DNA from: Chelonoidis abingdonii
Lineage: Eukaryota; Chordata; Testudines; Testudinidae
Length of the DNA: 64,000 nucleotides
Assembly (NCBI RefSeq): GCF_003597395.2
Contig: NC_133770.1
Location: forward strand, 79,858,952-79,922,951
Reading direction: 5' to 3'
Part shown: one piece after another, positions 1-11,030 of the stretch
Position numbering within the stretch: position 1 is the stretch's first letter
Layout of the letters: every line of letters begins with the position of its first letter
Translations under genes and position numbers: made by a program
The notes under the pieces: generated by a model
Databases searched by the model: none
What the model saw: only the letters and a program-made list of their open reading frames with translations
Told to the model about the DNA's origin: nothing

Positions 1-1813
1 CACTAGCTGCCTATTTCATTTTAAAAATAGCAAAAGATATCCACCTCCCTTTCCATTTCTGATAAGGAGTCTTGAAGTTTAAATCTCCTCAGTGTGATAG
101 ATATGCTTGCTTTGATCTGCTTAGCTCTTGGAAGTTCAAGGGTGCGGGGCTTCTGGCCCTGTGCTGACCAGGGTCCCTAGGGACAGCTCTGTATGCCATT
201 AGGGAATTTTTTTCCTGAGAACCCCCTGTAACATTTTACGAACCCCAGTCTGGGAACCACTGTGCTATAGGCATATAAATAGAGCCATCTTTGGATCCAT
301 CTTGTCTTCCAATGCCAGCCCAATTTTCAAACCCTATATTTGGACGTTCTAATTGATACTTAGGTATAACAAATGTATTTGCACTTAGATTTCCTGTCAA
401 AAAGAGAGACAAGGATGCCCACATTTTAAAACTGGTACTCACATCTGTTTTGCAGCTTTAATAATGATTCTCTTCTGCTTTGCACAGTTGTTTTTCTCAG
501 CATCCTCAAGCTTAGTTGTTGTAGCAATAAAATTGATTAATCTTTGCTTTGCTGTGCTGTTTTTTTTTCTGTGTTGGGTTTCTTCAGCCTGAACTTTTTC
601 CCACGCTGTGGCCTTCTATAGAGTAGCAACTGGTCTACTACCAGTGTCTAAATCTGTACAACTAAAAAAAGGTAGGCACATCAATATCTCCATGTGGCTT
701 ATTATGTTGTCTCTGATTCACCTGGTAGGCATGGTAACAATGCAGAATCTAAGATAATCTGAAATTTGAATTCCCACCTTTGATTTGCACCCTTCTGCCA
801 TCTACATCTTCATTTTTCTCCCCCAGTATCAGAGCCACATTGTACTTGGCCCTGCACAACCAAGTAGTAACAGAGTTCCTGCTGTGACATGTTTCTCATC
901 CCTATAGGCAATCCCTGCATATTAGGGTTTGAGACATGTTGGCAAATCAGTGTGAAGAAGGTTGAACTGCTTTTGCCCAGATTGTGTCTGTAAGTAAATA
1001 GCACTTTAATGTCTGACATTTTTCACATGCACTAATATAATTTATTTTAGGGTGACAGGGAAAGAATTCAGTATATTGCTTTTACTGGGGAGCAGTAAGA
1101 GAGTCTGGGTGAGTAAAAGAACATATACTAAAATGTGTGGACAAAAAGGTGGTTGAAACTAGGCCCTTTTGGTTTGTGATCATGTGCTGCCTTGCAATAA
1201 CAGCCTGGCCTGGATATGTTTTCTTCAAATCTCTACCCCATAAAGGTAAAGATACAAACAAAGGAGGTGGAGTTAACATGCATGTGAGAGGATTCATGAA
1301 AACTTTATAGACAAAAATGTAGTGAGATCAGAACTTTTTGGCTTATTTTTTTCTTTTGTGTCACAGTCCAAGTACTGGTGGGACCTCAAGTCAAAGCTAG
1401 GATGCTGTGTTTGTGATTTAGCAGACGATACTCATCCCTAACACCCTCTTTCTATGCTAGCCTAAAATTTTCCACTGTTGTTACTCCACCAATGGGAGCC
1501 CTAGTCTAGACAAAGCACCAGCAATCATAGTTATTTAAACCCCTGTGTGTCTGACCCAGTGATTAGAATGCTAGTGGCCACTAGTGCCTAATCCATGCTG
1601 ATGCTCCTGCTGTGGCTGCCACTGGTCAAGGCTGGATGGTAAGAATGTTTAGAAAAGGGACAGATGCTCTGATGTATTTCTGTCTCCTTTGGGCTTGTCC
1701 TCACTATGGGCTAAATTGGCATTGCTGCGATCAATGCACAGGAATTGATCTACCAGTCTGGTGAAGACACGATAAGTTGATGGGAGAGCACTCTGTACAC
1801 ACACACTATATTA
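1..1813. other. Intergenic flank, mostly unrecognised
   Basis: AT-rich, no convincing exon. The end of a hAT/Charlie-like terminal repeat may be present at about 205-262, where the sequence closes with 'gggaaccactg'. The open frames here are short and lack any recognisable protein family. Nothing else is identified. Confidence 0.5.
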
Positions 1814-2360
1814 GAGGAAGTGTTGTAAGCAAGACAAGAGAAGTAATTCTTCTATTCTACTCCATGCTGATTAGGCCTCTACTGGAAAATTGTGTCCAGT
1901 TCTAGGTGCCACATTTCAGGAAAGATATGGACAAATTGGTGAAAGTCCGGAGAAAATCAACAAAAATTATTAAAGGTCTAGAAAACATGATCTATGACCT
2001 ATGAAGACGGAGGGGGAACATAACAGTTTTCAAGTACATAAAAAGTTGTTACAAGGAGTGGGGAGAAAAATTGTTCTTCTTAATCTCTAAGGATAGGACA
2101 AGAAGCAATGGGCTTAAATTGCAGCAAGGACAGTTTAGGCTGGACATTAGGAGAAACTTCCTAACTGTCAGGGTGGTGAAGCACTGGAATAAATTGCCTA
2201 GGGAGGCTGTGGAATCTCCATAACTGAAGATTTTTAAGAGTAGGTTAGACAAACACCTGTCAGAGAGAGTCTAGATTATACTTAGTCCTGCTATGAGTGC
2301 AGGGGACTGGACTAGAGATGACCTCTTGAGGTCCCTTCCAGTCTTATGATTCTATGATTC
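1814..2360 (+). mobile_element. CR1 LINE, 5'-truncated 3' end
   Basis: About 545 bp from the 3' end of a CR1 retroposon. The first part translates as the end of the reverse transcriptase ORF, with the motif LIRPLLENCVQF followed by a stop and then KGLENMIYDL. The 3' UTR has the usual CR1 phrases 'ggactggactagagatgac' and 'aggtcccttccagtc'. It ends in the short microsatellite-like tail 'atgattctatgattc', typical of CR1. In-frame stops make it non-functional. It runs directly into the Penelope relic that follows. Confidence 0.92.
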
Positions 2361-2364
2361 GCTG

Positions 2365-2673
2365 ATATATGCCATCATTTGCCAACAATGCCCCTCTGCT
2401 ATGTACATTGGCCAGACTGGACAGTCTCTATGCAAAAGAATAAATGGACACAAATCTGACATCAGGAATCCTAACATTCAAAAACCAGTAGGAGAACACT
2501 TCAACTTCTCTGGCCATTCAGTAACAGATTTAAAGGTGGCTATCTTGCAACAGAAAAGCTTCAAAAACAGACTCCAACAAGAAACTGCTCAACTTGAATT
2601 AATATGCAAACTAGATACAATCAATTTAGGCTTAAATAGAGACTGGGAATGGCTGAGCCATTACATACATTGA
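2365..2673 (+). pseudogene. Penelope GIY-YIG endonuclease, fragment
   Basis: About 100 codons open to a natural stop. The peptide starts with IYAIICQQCPSAMYIGQTGQ, which gives a CxxC cysteine pair and the GIY-YIG pair of motifs (IYAI ... YIG). Next come the conserved stretch RINGHKSDIRN, with the catalytic-type arginine and the H-x-SDI motif, then VGEHFNFSGHS, with a conserved glutamate and histidine. In Penelope proteins this nuclease nicks the target DNA for insertion. The reading frame of this domain is intact, but the reverse transcriptase and the true start codon are missing, so it is a relic. An ATG-initiated gene at 2401 is not a credible alternative, because homology extends upstream of it. 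Confidence 0.82.
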
Positions 2674-2880
2674 ATCTATTTCCCCATGATAAGTATCCTC
2701 ACACTTTCTTGTCAAACTGTCTTAAATGGGCTATCTTGATTATCACTACAAAAGTGTTTTTTCTCCTGCTGACAATAGCTCATCTTAATTAATTAGCCTC
2801 TTAAAGTTGGTTGGGCAACTCCCACCTTTTCATGTTCTCTGTATGTATATATATCTCCTCACTATATGTTCCATTCTATG

Positions 2881-2927
2881 CATCCAATGAAGAGGGCTGT
2901 ACCCCACGAAAGCTTATGCTCAAAGAA
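2881..2927 (+). ncRNA. Degraded hammerhead-ribozyme-like motif of Penelope
   Basis: The order of parts matches a type I hammerhead: a box resembling CUGANGA (here ccaatga, two transitions away), a stem-II-like arm gaggg/cccc around a ctgta loop, an intact GAAA box, then the tiny stem III gc-ttat-gc followed by the expected U and C at the cleavage position. Hammerheads are known parts of Penelope-like elements. The core substitutions suggest this copy is inactive. Confidence 0.5.
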
Positions 2928-2975
2928 ATTTGTTAGTCTCTAAGGTGTCACAAGTACTCCTGTTCTTTTAATAGC

Positions 2976-3472
2976 AAAAATACTTAATTTCCAAGTTTAA
3001 TATTTTAGGCTTGAAAGTACAATGATAGCCCCTGATTTATCTCTTAAATACAGGATTCCTGCTTTCACTAACCAGTCACAATTTTTTATTAAGCTAAAGA
3101 GGGAATTTTGGAAATATTAGTTTTAAACTGAAAAAGCATTATAGTCTTAACTGTGGAGTTTGTGGTGCTTAGTAAAAATGTATTGAAATACTGTAGGCAG
3201 ATGCCACAAAACAGCTGAGCTTCAAGTATTTCAGATTTTTTTTTTATTTTGCTATTTATGAACTAACGCAGAGGATTTATTGTGCCTGTTTCAGTTCAGA
3301 ATTGTTAGTTTATTATAATGAGTTCATGGCTTTTTCTGGCATAGTCTTGTTTTCTTAATGCCATTCTCATCCAACTGAAACTTACTGCTGAGGTAGAGTG
3401 AAATCCTAATCCCCTTGTGCCAGCCAGGCGTACATAGGAGATAGTTCAGAGTGAGGGTTTGGAGGATAGAAT
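2976..3472. other. Intergenic, nothing recognised
   Basis: AT-rich single-copy-looking DNA with a poly-T run near 3237-3245. No coding or repeat signature I can name. Confidence 0.5.
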
Positions 3473-3727
3473 CAGGGCAGGCGCCAGCGCAGCAAGCAGG
3501 TGCTTGGGGCACCCAACGGAGAGGGGCAGCACATCTGGCTCTTCAGTGGCAATTCGGCGGCGGGTCCCTCAGTCCCTCGCGGAGCGAAGGATCTGCTGCC
3601 GAATTGCCACCAAAGAATGAAGCGACGGCAGTAGAGCCACCACTGAAGTGCCGCAGATCGCGATCACGGCTTTTTATTTATTTATGTATTGCTGCTTGGG
3701 GTGGCAAAAACCCTGAAGCCGGGCCTG
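3473..3727 (+). mobile_element. GC-rich hAT-like non-autonomous element
   Basis: A 255-bp GC-rich block in AT-rich surroundings. Its ends are imperfect inverted repeats: 'cagggcaggcgcc' on the left, and 'gaagccgggcctg' on the right, whose reverse complement is cag gcccggcttc. It is flanked by 8-bp direct repeats, gatagaat and catagaat (7 of 8 match), the TSD size of hAT transposons. The open frame across it is a by-product of its GC content. Confidence 0.7.
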
Positions 3728-4759
3728 CATAGAATCCTCCATTCTCCCTCCACCCCAAAAGTCAGAAGCTGGTGGTGAAGAACCTGAGTAGCTGGACTGC
3801 TGTTGCTATAGCCCATTGGCCTGCTGTTCTCTTCCTATATGTGCTGCAGCTTTCCCTTCTGCAACATTGATTTACTTCCTGTGCCCATCCAGCGCTCCCA
3901 CAGCCTCCCATTCTGTGCTCCCGTGGGGAGAAATGCTGAAGAATGTAGTTCCGTGGCACAAGGGCCTGCACGGGATCTCTGTATATCCCTTCCTCTTCCT
4001 GGCTCACTCATGTATGGTTCTGTTGCTTTAAATTTGGCCCATTCGTCTTCCTGGAGGATTTAACCTATAGAGAATTTATTTAAATATATTTCACCTTCTG
4101 ATAAGACATTCAAATGAGATTATCTTAAAACATGCTGATTCTTTCTGTTATTATGCATGAGGATCCTTTATTAAAGCATGTGTTTTTTCTTGTAAATATT
4201 AGCAATGATTACACTTTTTTTTATCTGCTTCGCCCTGCCCATTAGCATATTGCTTCATAATCCTCTCAATATATTCCTGCGTACACAGGCAGAAACTGTC
4301 AAAACAGGCTTCTGAGTTGGGAAGTTACTTGAATACAAGACCTAATTTAAAGCCTAATTAAAGAAGCATTTGTCTACTGTTGAATTATCCTTTCTAATTT
4401 TGATTTTTCTCCTATTACTTGATGCTATGTGAATAATGAACAGAGAAATAGGATCTTCCTGATTACTACTTCACCAAAATAGAAATAGTATAATATAATA
4501 AGAAAGAATAGCAGTTTGGTGGATGACCTGCATCTGGCCACAAAACGATAGCTCAGAGTCCGACTGTCTGACCGAATGCCTCTGAAGTGGGTGAACAACA
4601 AAACATTATTTGTCTAATCTTGAATTCAGAGAAGTACAGCAAAATTCATCACATAAGTTATTCATTGACTATGTTTGTGAATTGTTCACTCAGCTCGAAT
4701 AGATAACCTTTACAAATATTTTGTATTGATTTTTTTTTTAAATCACATCTAGCAAGTCA
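3728..4759. other. Intergenic, nothing recognised
   Basis: Contains overlapping short open frames at 3762-4063 on both strands that resemble no family I know. From 4070 on it is AT-rich and featureless. Confidence 0.45.
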
Positions 4760-5267
4760 GTAAGCTGGGTGCAAGCAAACAATATGAGTTTTAATACCGC
4801 TAAATGTATACATCTGGAAACAAAGAATGTAAGCAATACTCTGGGCCGGTGCTACCATTTAGGAGAACAAGGCAGTTGCCTAGGGCTCCAAGATTTGGGG
4901 GCTCCAAAAAGCGGTGCCCCCAATTATTTTTTTACAGTGGTTTCTCCCTGAGCGTGTGGTCGCTGCTCCACTTCTCCTGCCTCCCAGGCTTGCAGTGCCA
5001 ATCAGCTGTTTGGCGGCACAAGCCTGAGAGGAGAATTAGAGCGGGGGTGGTGTGCTCGGAGAGGACGCAGAGCAGAAGTGAGCTGGGGTGGGGAGGTACT
5101 GCATGGCTTCCTGGGGGGGGGGGGGGCGAGCCTGCCGCGGGGGGGCACCTAGGGCAGGGGAGCTGCGCGCAGGGGGGTGCCTCAGGCAGGGGTCAGGGAG
5201 CTGCCGCAGGGCTGGGGGAGGTGCAAGGTGGAAGTTTTGGCCTAGGCCCAAACTTCCTTGCACTGGC

Positions 5268-6206
5268 TGTCATAAACAGATGGTTAAGGGTTAATGTCTC
5301 TTTTACCTATAAAGAGTTAAGCAGCTCAGTAAACCTGGCTGACACCTGACCAGAGGACCAATAGGGGGACAAGATACTTTCAAATCTTGTGTCGGGAAGT
5401 CTTTGTTTGTGCTTTTGTTTGGTTCGTTGTTCGCTCTCGGGACTGAGAGGGACAGGACATCATTCCAGGTTCTCCAAATCTTTCTGTAATNNNNNNNNNN
5501 NNNNNNNNNNNNNNNNNNNNNNNNNNNNNNNNNNNNNNNNNNNNNNNNNNNNNNNNNNNNNNNNNNNNNNNNNNNNNNNNNNNNNNNNNNNNNNNNNNNN
5601 NNNNNNNNNNNNNNNNNNNNNNNNNNNNNNNNNNNNNNNNNNNNNNNNNNNNNNNNNNNNNNNNNNNNNNNNNNNNNTGCTGTAACTTTGAATCTAAGGC
5701 TAGGGGGTGGTCCCTCTGGTCTATATGAATCTGAGTACCCTGTAAAGCATTGTCCATCCTGATTTTACAGAGAGAACTTTTACTTTTTTTCTTTCTTTAA
5801 TTTAAAGTTTTCTTTTTATGAACCTGATTGATTTTTCCTTGTTTTAAGATCCAAGGGGTTGGGTCTGAACTCACCAGGGGACTGGTGGGGGAAAAGGAGG
5901 GGGATGGTTAATTCCTCTTTGTTTTAAGATCCAAGGAGTTTGGATTTGTGTGAAGCCTCTCAAGGCAACCCAGGGAGGGGAAAGTCTGGGGGGGAAAGGA
6001 GGGGGATGGTTAATTTCTCCTTGTTTTAAGGGGTGTGGGTCTGGGTTCCCCAGGGAAGGTTTTGGGGGAACAGAAAGCATGCCAGACACTAAATTCTGCC
6101 TGGTGGCAGCGTACCAGATTTAAGCTAGTAATTAAACTTAAAAGTGTTCATGCAGGTCCCCACTTTTTGTACCCTAAAGTTCAAAGTGGGGGAAAAAACC
6201 TTGACA
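5268..6206 (+). mobile_element. Solo LTR inserted in the hAT terminal repeat
   Basis: Begins tgtcataaacag and ends aaccttgaca, so it has TG...CA termini. It is flanked by a perfect 5-bp duplication, ctggc, at 5263-5267 and 6207-6211. About 939 bp, including 187 unsequenced bases at 5491-5677. An internal motif 'ttgttttaag' recurs at about 5840, 5918 and 6021, as part of an imperfect tandem triplication. No internal retroviral or Ty3 coding region accompanies it. The insertion point falls within the last bases of the hAT terminal repeat. Confidence 0.8.
5491..5677. other. Assembly gap (187 N)
   Basis: Run of N inside the solo LTR; true length unknown. The open frames reported across it are not interpretable. 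Confidence 0.99.
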
Positions 6207-6464
6207 CTGGCCCTGGCCATATTTGCAGAATGGGGGACTCTATTCTGGGAGGCAGTGACTGAAAAAGATTTGAGGTTGATGGTGGATAATAAGCTGAACA
6301 TGAACTCCCACTGTGACTCTGTGGCCAAAAGACCAAATGCAATCTTGAGATGCATAAACAGGGGAATCTGGAGAGCAGAGAGATTATTTACCTCTGTATC
6401 TGCCCCTCGTGTAACCACTGCTGGAAAATGGTCCCTTCTGGCCTTAGAATTTATGTATGTATCT

Positions 6465-8091
6465 AAGTCAGACATTACAGAAATTACTATGGACTAAATT
6501 CACCCCATGTATAAGTAATTAGAGTTATAGTCAGGGTGGAATTTTCCTTTTTATACTTAAAATCAGATCCTCAGCTGATATAAATTTACATTGCTTCTTT
6601 GAAGTCCTGGCTAATCCTGTCAATAGCCTTCACTTCTTTTGAGATACACATGCACCCAATCTGTTTTCCCGCTCTCATTAAAATAACATGGAAGTCTTTT
6701 TATAATGTAACTCAATATATTGATAGATGAGTTGACCATGCAAAGTTAACTTTGGTATCTGTCCGTCAGACAAGTCATTATTGGGACAGTCTTTGTACTG
6801 AGTAAACTCCTATTCCCAACAAACACAACCCACAGTGCCTAAATTGATGCCAAAATCAGTATTTCTCATCAGTCTGACATGATTTGCTATCAGGACTCCA
6901 TTTCTGTTTTACATTTTAAGGGCTTAAAACATCCAAACAATACAGTGTAAGACTGGGATTTTCAGAGGAGCCTAATGGAGCTAGGAGACTGAATCACAGT
7001 ATACTTGGGTACTCCTAAAAATATTTAAATATACAGCTATGAATTATATATTTTAAAATAATTTCTTCCTGTAGGACTCAAATTCAGGTTTCCATGCTTT
7101 CCCTACAAGAGTTGATGAGACACTTAAATCAGGGTGCAGAATTTAGCCTCTTGAACCACTTCAGGTGTCACTTGATCTTGCAGGACTGGAATCTTTATTA
7201 GCAGGTAGTAAAAACTTTTCAGATTGCTTATTAATGTATCTGTTTGCAATGTTAAAGCTCTGTATGCAGTAACAATTTAAGAACTTAATCAATTTTTTAT
7301 ATATTTTAAAGCATCAGATTACACTTTTATGCCCCGCTGTTGATCAAACTTGAGTTAAATGTATACTTAAACTAGGGATGCATCTGACCCATTTATTTAA
7401 TGCATTCTTTCAAGTGTAAAAATGTCTTATGAACACAAATCATGTGGTCATGTTGTTCTTTGTGTTTATGGACATATTCTTGTACTGATCCGTTTGCAAG
7501 GTTATAGATATCCATTCCTCTTTTGAATATACTGTTTCCATGTCCCTCATCCACTACGTTAGATATCAGAGCTTTATATGGCCTATGTGTTGTGTTATTT
7601 TAATTTGGTTTTATTTTATTCATACCTATTAAATGTTATTGATCATATTCTGACAAGTGCTGGGCAAACAGATATCATTACTCAGTGTTAACGTTTAGCA
7701 AAGGTGGTATCTGGATCCTGATTTACAAGGAAAGCTCAGTCCCCCAGAGGAGAAAAGATATACTATTTTTCCGGGGGATGAACAAACTTAAAGAGCCTGT
7801 TAGCAAGCCATAAAGTTATGCTAAAGAAAAACTGGAGTGTAAGAATAGCTTTCACAGAAATATTAGCCATTTGTTTCAATTGCAAGAGAGAGATGGGAGG
7901 GGCTGCAGGTACATAAAAACCTTTTCAAGAACTGACAGGGAAAAAAACTCACATACTTTTTATAATTTCTTTGTGCTTCCAAGAAGGTACCCAGGGGCAA
8001 CACAATGCAGAGGATGTTTGTCCCTCATAAAATTATCTCCACAGATTCCCCACTCTTGCAATTCCTCTTGAATTTACCCAATTGTCATTCT
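6465..8091. other. Intergenic, nothing recognised
   Basis: AT-rich, no coding signal. Near 6955-7010 a short stretch ('gattttcagaggagcctaa') resembles an old dispersed amniote repeat, but it is too decayed to name. Confidence 0.5.
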
Positions 8092-8512
8092 GTCTAGATT
8101 CATAGACTTTAAACCAAGAAGGGACATTGCGATAACCTATACAGTCCGTGGAATTTCATCCTTAATTCTAATATCACCTCCTATAATTTGTGTGATTAGT
8201 ATAATATTTTTAAGATAGACATATAATCTTGATGTACAGATTTCAGTTGATGGAGAATCCCCCATGTCCATTGGTAAGTTGTTCTAATGTTTAATTATCC
8301 TCAGGGGTAAAAATATGTGCCTGGTTTCCAGTCTGAATTTGTCTAATTTCAGTTTCTGGCCACTGGATCTTATGTCTTCAACTGCTAAATTAAAGAGCTC
8401 TTTGGTACCGGATATCTTCTCTGCGTAGGTTCTTGCAGATCATGATCAAATCACCTCTTAATCTTCTTTTCAATAATGTAGCATAATAGATTGAACTCCT
8501 TAAGGGTTAGCT
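8092..8512 (-). mobile_element. CR1 LINE 3' region, antisense
   Basis: Read on the minus strand this is the 3' part of a CR1-type element. On the plus strand it begins 'attcatagactttaaacc' and 'gaagggacattgcgat', which is the reversed 3' tail. It continues with 'gatggagaatccccca', 'ggtaagttgttctaatg' and 'tcaaatcacctcttaatctt', the antisense of the conserved CR1 end of the reverse transcriptase ORF. Heavily diverged. Confidence 0.8.
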
Positions 8513-8762
8513 ACATTAACTGTCTTCATATCAACCACAGCACTGGCAGTATGGCTGCTTCTACTAGCTGTCTTTAAATGACTTTACAGCAGTGAGTCCA
8601 GCTGCTACCATTTCTACTAAAATATATATATTTAAAGGGGGTGAATAAATCATTTTAATTTCTGCCCTGGTTCCTCTTTCTCAACTTCTTGAAAATCATT
8701 TATCTCATCTTCCTCCTGGCATAGTATCCCATTCCTCCAGAATAACAAAGAAGGACTTAGAC

Positions 8763-9071
8763 CAGGGGTAGGCAACCTATGGCACAGGTGCCAAAGGCGG
8801 CACACGAGCTGATTTTCAGTGGCACTCACTGCCTGGGTCCTGGCCACTGTGCGCGGGGCTCTGCATTTTAAGTTAAATTTAAATGAAGCTTCTTAAACAT
8901 TTTAAGACCCTTATTTACTTTACATACAACAATAATTTAGTTATATATTATAGACTTATAGAAAGAGACCTTCTAAAAACTTTAAAATGTATTACTGGCA
9001 TGTGAAACCTTTGAATTAGAGTGACTAAATGAAGACTCGGCACACCACTTCTGAAAGGTTGCCGACCCCTG
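8763..9071 (+). mobile_element. hAT MITE, copy 1 of 5
   Basis: About 309 bp, with termini caggggtaggcaacc and ggttgccgacccctg forming inverted repeats. It is flanked by a perfect 8-bp duplication acttagac (8755-8762 and 9072-9079), the hAT signature. The body is non-coding and AT-rich ('aaatgaagcttcttaaac', 'cttatagaaagagacc'). Four further copies occur in the window, at 19438, 36090, 44973 and 58708. Confidence 0.93.
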
Positions 9072-9216
9072 ACTTAGACCTATAACATGCTACATTGCCA
9101 GTAGTCAGCAGCTGTAGTTAATTGTTCAGTCTATGAACACTTATGGACATCAGTTGAAATAGTCTGAATGAGCAGTACCAGGAATTGAATAAAACATCCC
9201 AGGAATTGAATATCAC

Positions 9217-9234
9217 ATATATATATATATATAT
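9217..9234. repeat. (AT)9 microsatellite
   Basis: Pure AT dinucleotide run. Confidence 0.9.
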
Positions 9235-9409
9235 GTCAAGGTCAGTCTCACAACTGAAACTCTTCATTGACTGAATCTGGAAAATCTTAAGGCGACTATG
9301 AACTTAATCCAACAGCAATATTTTTGCTGCTGTAATGAGATCATAGGAGGGGCAGCTCATCTGCTTTTGTGTCTCACTCTTTATCAAGAAAGAAATATTC
9401 CATTGGTAT

Positions 9410-10223
9410 TAGTGAGCCGGTGTGGCTCCCCGCCACCCTGGAGGGGGAAAAGCCCATCCAGAGGCTGGAGTGGGTGGAGCTAGGGAGCTCTGAGCCCGCC
9501 CCTCAGAGTGTCAGGCGGTGACCCGGAAGTATAAAGGCTCGCCCTCAGAGTTCAGTAAGGCCCCAGCCACCAAAGAGATCAGATGTCTCCAGCCTAGCCC
9601 ACAACTGGGAAAACCCCACGGCCCAAGACGGCCACTAGGACTGGCCAGGCCTGCCCTGCACTCGCGACTGGGAGGAACTGCTGGGCCTGCCAACCGCCCA
9701 CTGCCCTGAAGAACCCATGGTCCTGGACCCCCCAGAGGACAACACCTGGACCAATGTACAACCCGAGGGGGAGTCTGGAAGTAGCCTGGGGGCAGCTGAC
9801 TCCAGTCAGGCTGCAGCCCTGCCAGAGCTCATGTTGGTGTGTTGCAGCCAGGATCCCCACTGACCAAGCAGCGAGTCTTCTGCTGCTGCTAGGGCCCTGG
9901 GCTGGGACGCAGTGGAGTGGGAGGGCCTGTGTCCCCGCTGCCACCCAACTCGTAGGTAGCAGACTCCCCCTCTCCCAGGCCTGAGGAGGCTTGGGCCTAT
10001 TGTTATTGCTCAGCCCTGCCTGAGGGCCTGAGCCCTTGACTCCTTGTTGCCCCGCCCTGACCCAGGGCCTGGGCTCACAGTGTTTCAGTTACCGCAAGGG
10101 CTGCCGAGGGAGGCCCCATGGACAAACTAATTCTCCCTGAATGACAACTGTGTGTAGTGAGCCGGTGTGGCTCCCCGCTGCCCTGGAGCGGGTTGAGCCC
10201 TGGCTAACCCTTGTACAGGTAGC
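9410..10223 (+). mobile_element. GC-rich LTR-like element with terminal direct repeats
   Basis: A sharply bounded GC-rich block. 'tagtgagccggtgtggctcc' occurs at 9410 and again at 10155 in the same orientation, 745 bp apart, and the second copy is truncated. A TATA-box-like 'tataaagg' at 9530-9537 lies about 120 bp into the first copy, as in the U3/R region of an LTR. Further in, an ATG at 9718 opens a short frame rich in acidic residues, which stops after about 50 codons. It could be an LTR and leader of a Ty3 or retrovirus-like element, or one and a bit units of a tandem repeat. I cannot decide which. Confidence 0.5.
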
Positions 10224-10339
10224 TATTGAAGATGGTATTTTCCTCCAGCTGTTTGAGTTGGACTCAGTTACTGAGTAAATATTACATGTTATGTTTGTAT
10301 AAAATGCATAATCACACATACATTCAGTGAAAATACATA

Positions 10340-10695
10340 TGCATGTATTCAGTGAAAATGCCTGGTCTGAAGCAATCCTTACTGGTTATTATCATTACTT
10401 ATTTGTATTGAATTAATGTCCAGAGAGCCAGGGACTGGTGCCCCACTGTGACTGGCATTGTTCACACAAGACAAAAATTAGTCCCTGCCCCAACAGTGTT
10501 TCAGCCTTAGGCTCCAATCCTGCAAAGAATTATACATGTGCTTAACTCCACTCACTGCAAGTGGTTTCCTTAACTGCTATGGAGCTATCTGCAGTGCAAA
10601 CATTTAAGCACATACAAAGGTCTTTGCAGGATCAGGACCTAAGTATAAATACTCCACAGTAGTGATGAGAAGCTTTCCCTCAGAACTGTATCTTA
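10340..10695. repeat. Ancient dispersed amniote repeats, unnamed
   Basis: 'ccaatcctgcaaagaa' at about 10515 is echoed in inverted form by 'ggtctttgcaggatcagg' at about 10620. This gives a weak foldback about 125 bp long, of a type scattered across reptile genomes. The part before it ('tgccccactgtgactggca', 'agtccctgccccaacag') also looks repeat-derived. Family not assigned. Confidence 0.4.
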
Positions 10696-11030
10696 GCCCT
10701 GGTCTACACTACAGGGTTAGGTTGAATTTAGCCACGTTAGGTCAATTTTGTAATGAATTTGTCTACACAAGCAACCCCGTTCCGTTAACCTAAAGGGCTC
10801 TTAAAATTGACTTCCATACTTCTCCCTGGAGAGGGGAGTAGCGCTAAATTCAACCTTGCTGGGTTGAATTTGGGGTAGTACGGATGCAAATCGACCTTAT
10901 TGGCCTCCAGGAGCTATCCCAGAGTGCTCCAATGTGACTGCTCTGGACAGCACTTTCAACTCCGATGCACTGGCCAGGTACACAGAAAAAGCCCTGGGAA
11001 CTTTTGAATTTCATTTCCTGTTTGGTCAGC

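Larger units (their letters stand above)
2361..2975 (+). mobile_element. Penelope-like element, 3' part (endonuclease and 3' UTR)
   Basis: A Penelope-like retroelement fragment that starts at the tail of the preceding CR1. It carries the GIY-YIG endonuclease coding region, a 3' UTR, and near 2881-2927 a degraded hammerhead-ribozyme-like segment (separate entry). It closes with 'aaggtgtcacaagtactcc', a 3' end I associate with reptile Penelope copies. Penelope elements encode a reverse transcriptase followed by a GIY-YIG nuclease; the reverse transcriptase is absent here, so the copy is 5'-truncated. Confidence 0.8.
4841..6215 (+). mobile_element. hAT-like element nested in CR1, split by an LTR
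   Basis: Left end 'ctgggccggtgc'. The right end, read across the LTR insertion, is 'gcactggccctg', its imperfect reverse complement. The flanks gcaatact (4833-4840) and gccatatt (6216-6223) agree at 6 of 8 positions, as expected for an aged 8-bp hAT duplication within CR1 sequence. Its body (4841-5267) is non-coding and G-rich, with a long G run at 5112-5127. The open frames of up to 181 codons in it have no recognisable family. Confidence 0.72.
4760..6464 (+). mobile_element. CR1 LINE, outer layer of a nested insertion
   Basis: The two ends of one CR1 copy are split by later insertions. The left part (about 4760-4840) holds the CR1 phrases 'ttttaataccgctaaatgta' and 'aacaaagaatgta'. The right part resumes at about 6216 with 'gggggactctattctggga' and 'aaaagatttgaggttgatgg', loses an internal stretch near 6423, and ends with 'ggtcccttctggccttagaa'. 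The two parts are contiguous in CR1 once the insert at 4841-6215 is removed. Confidence 0.85.

Noticed and set aside
3451..3732. 93-codon open frame
   Set aside because: It coincides with the GC-rich hAT-like repeat, including its terminal repeats.
4804..5349. 181-codon open frame
   Set aside because: It crosses CR1, hAT and LTR boundaries and contains homopolymer G. No protein family.
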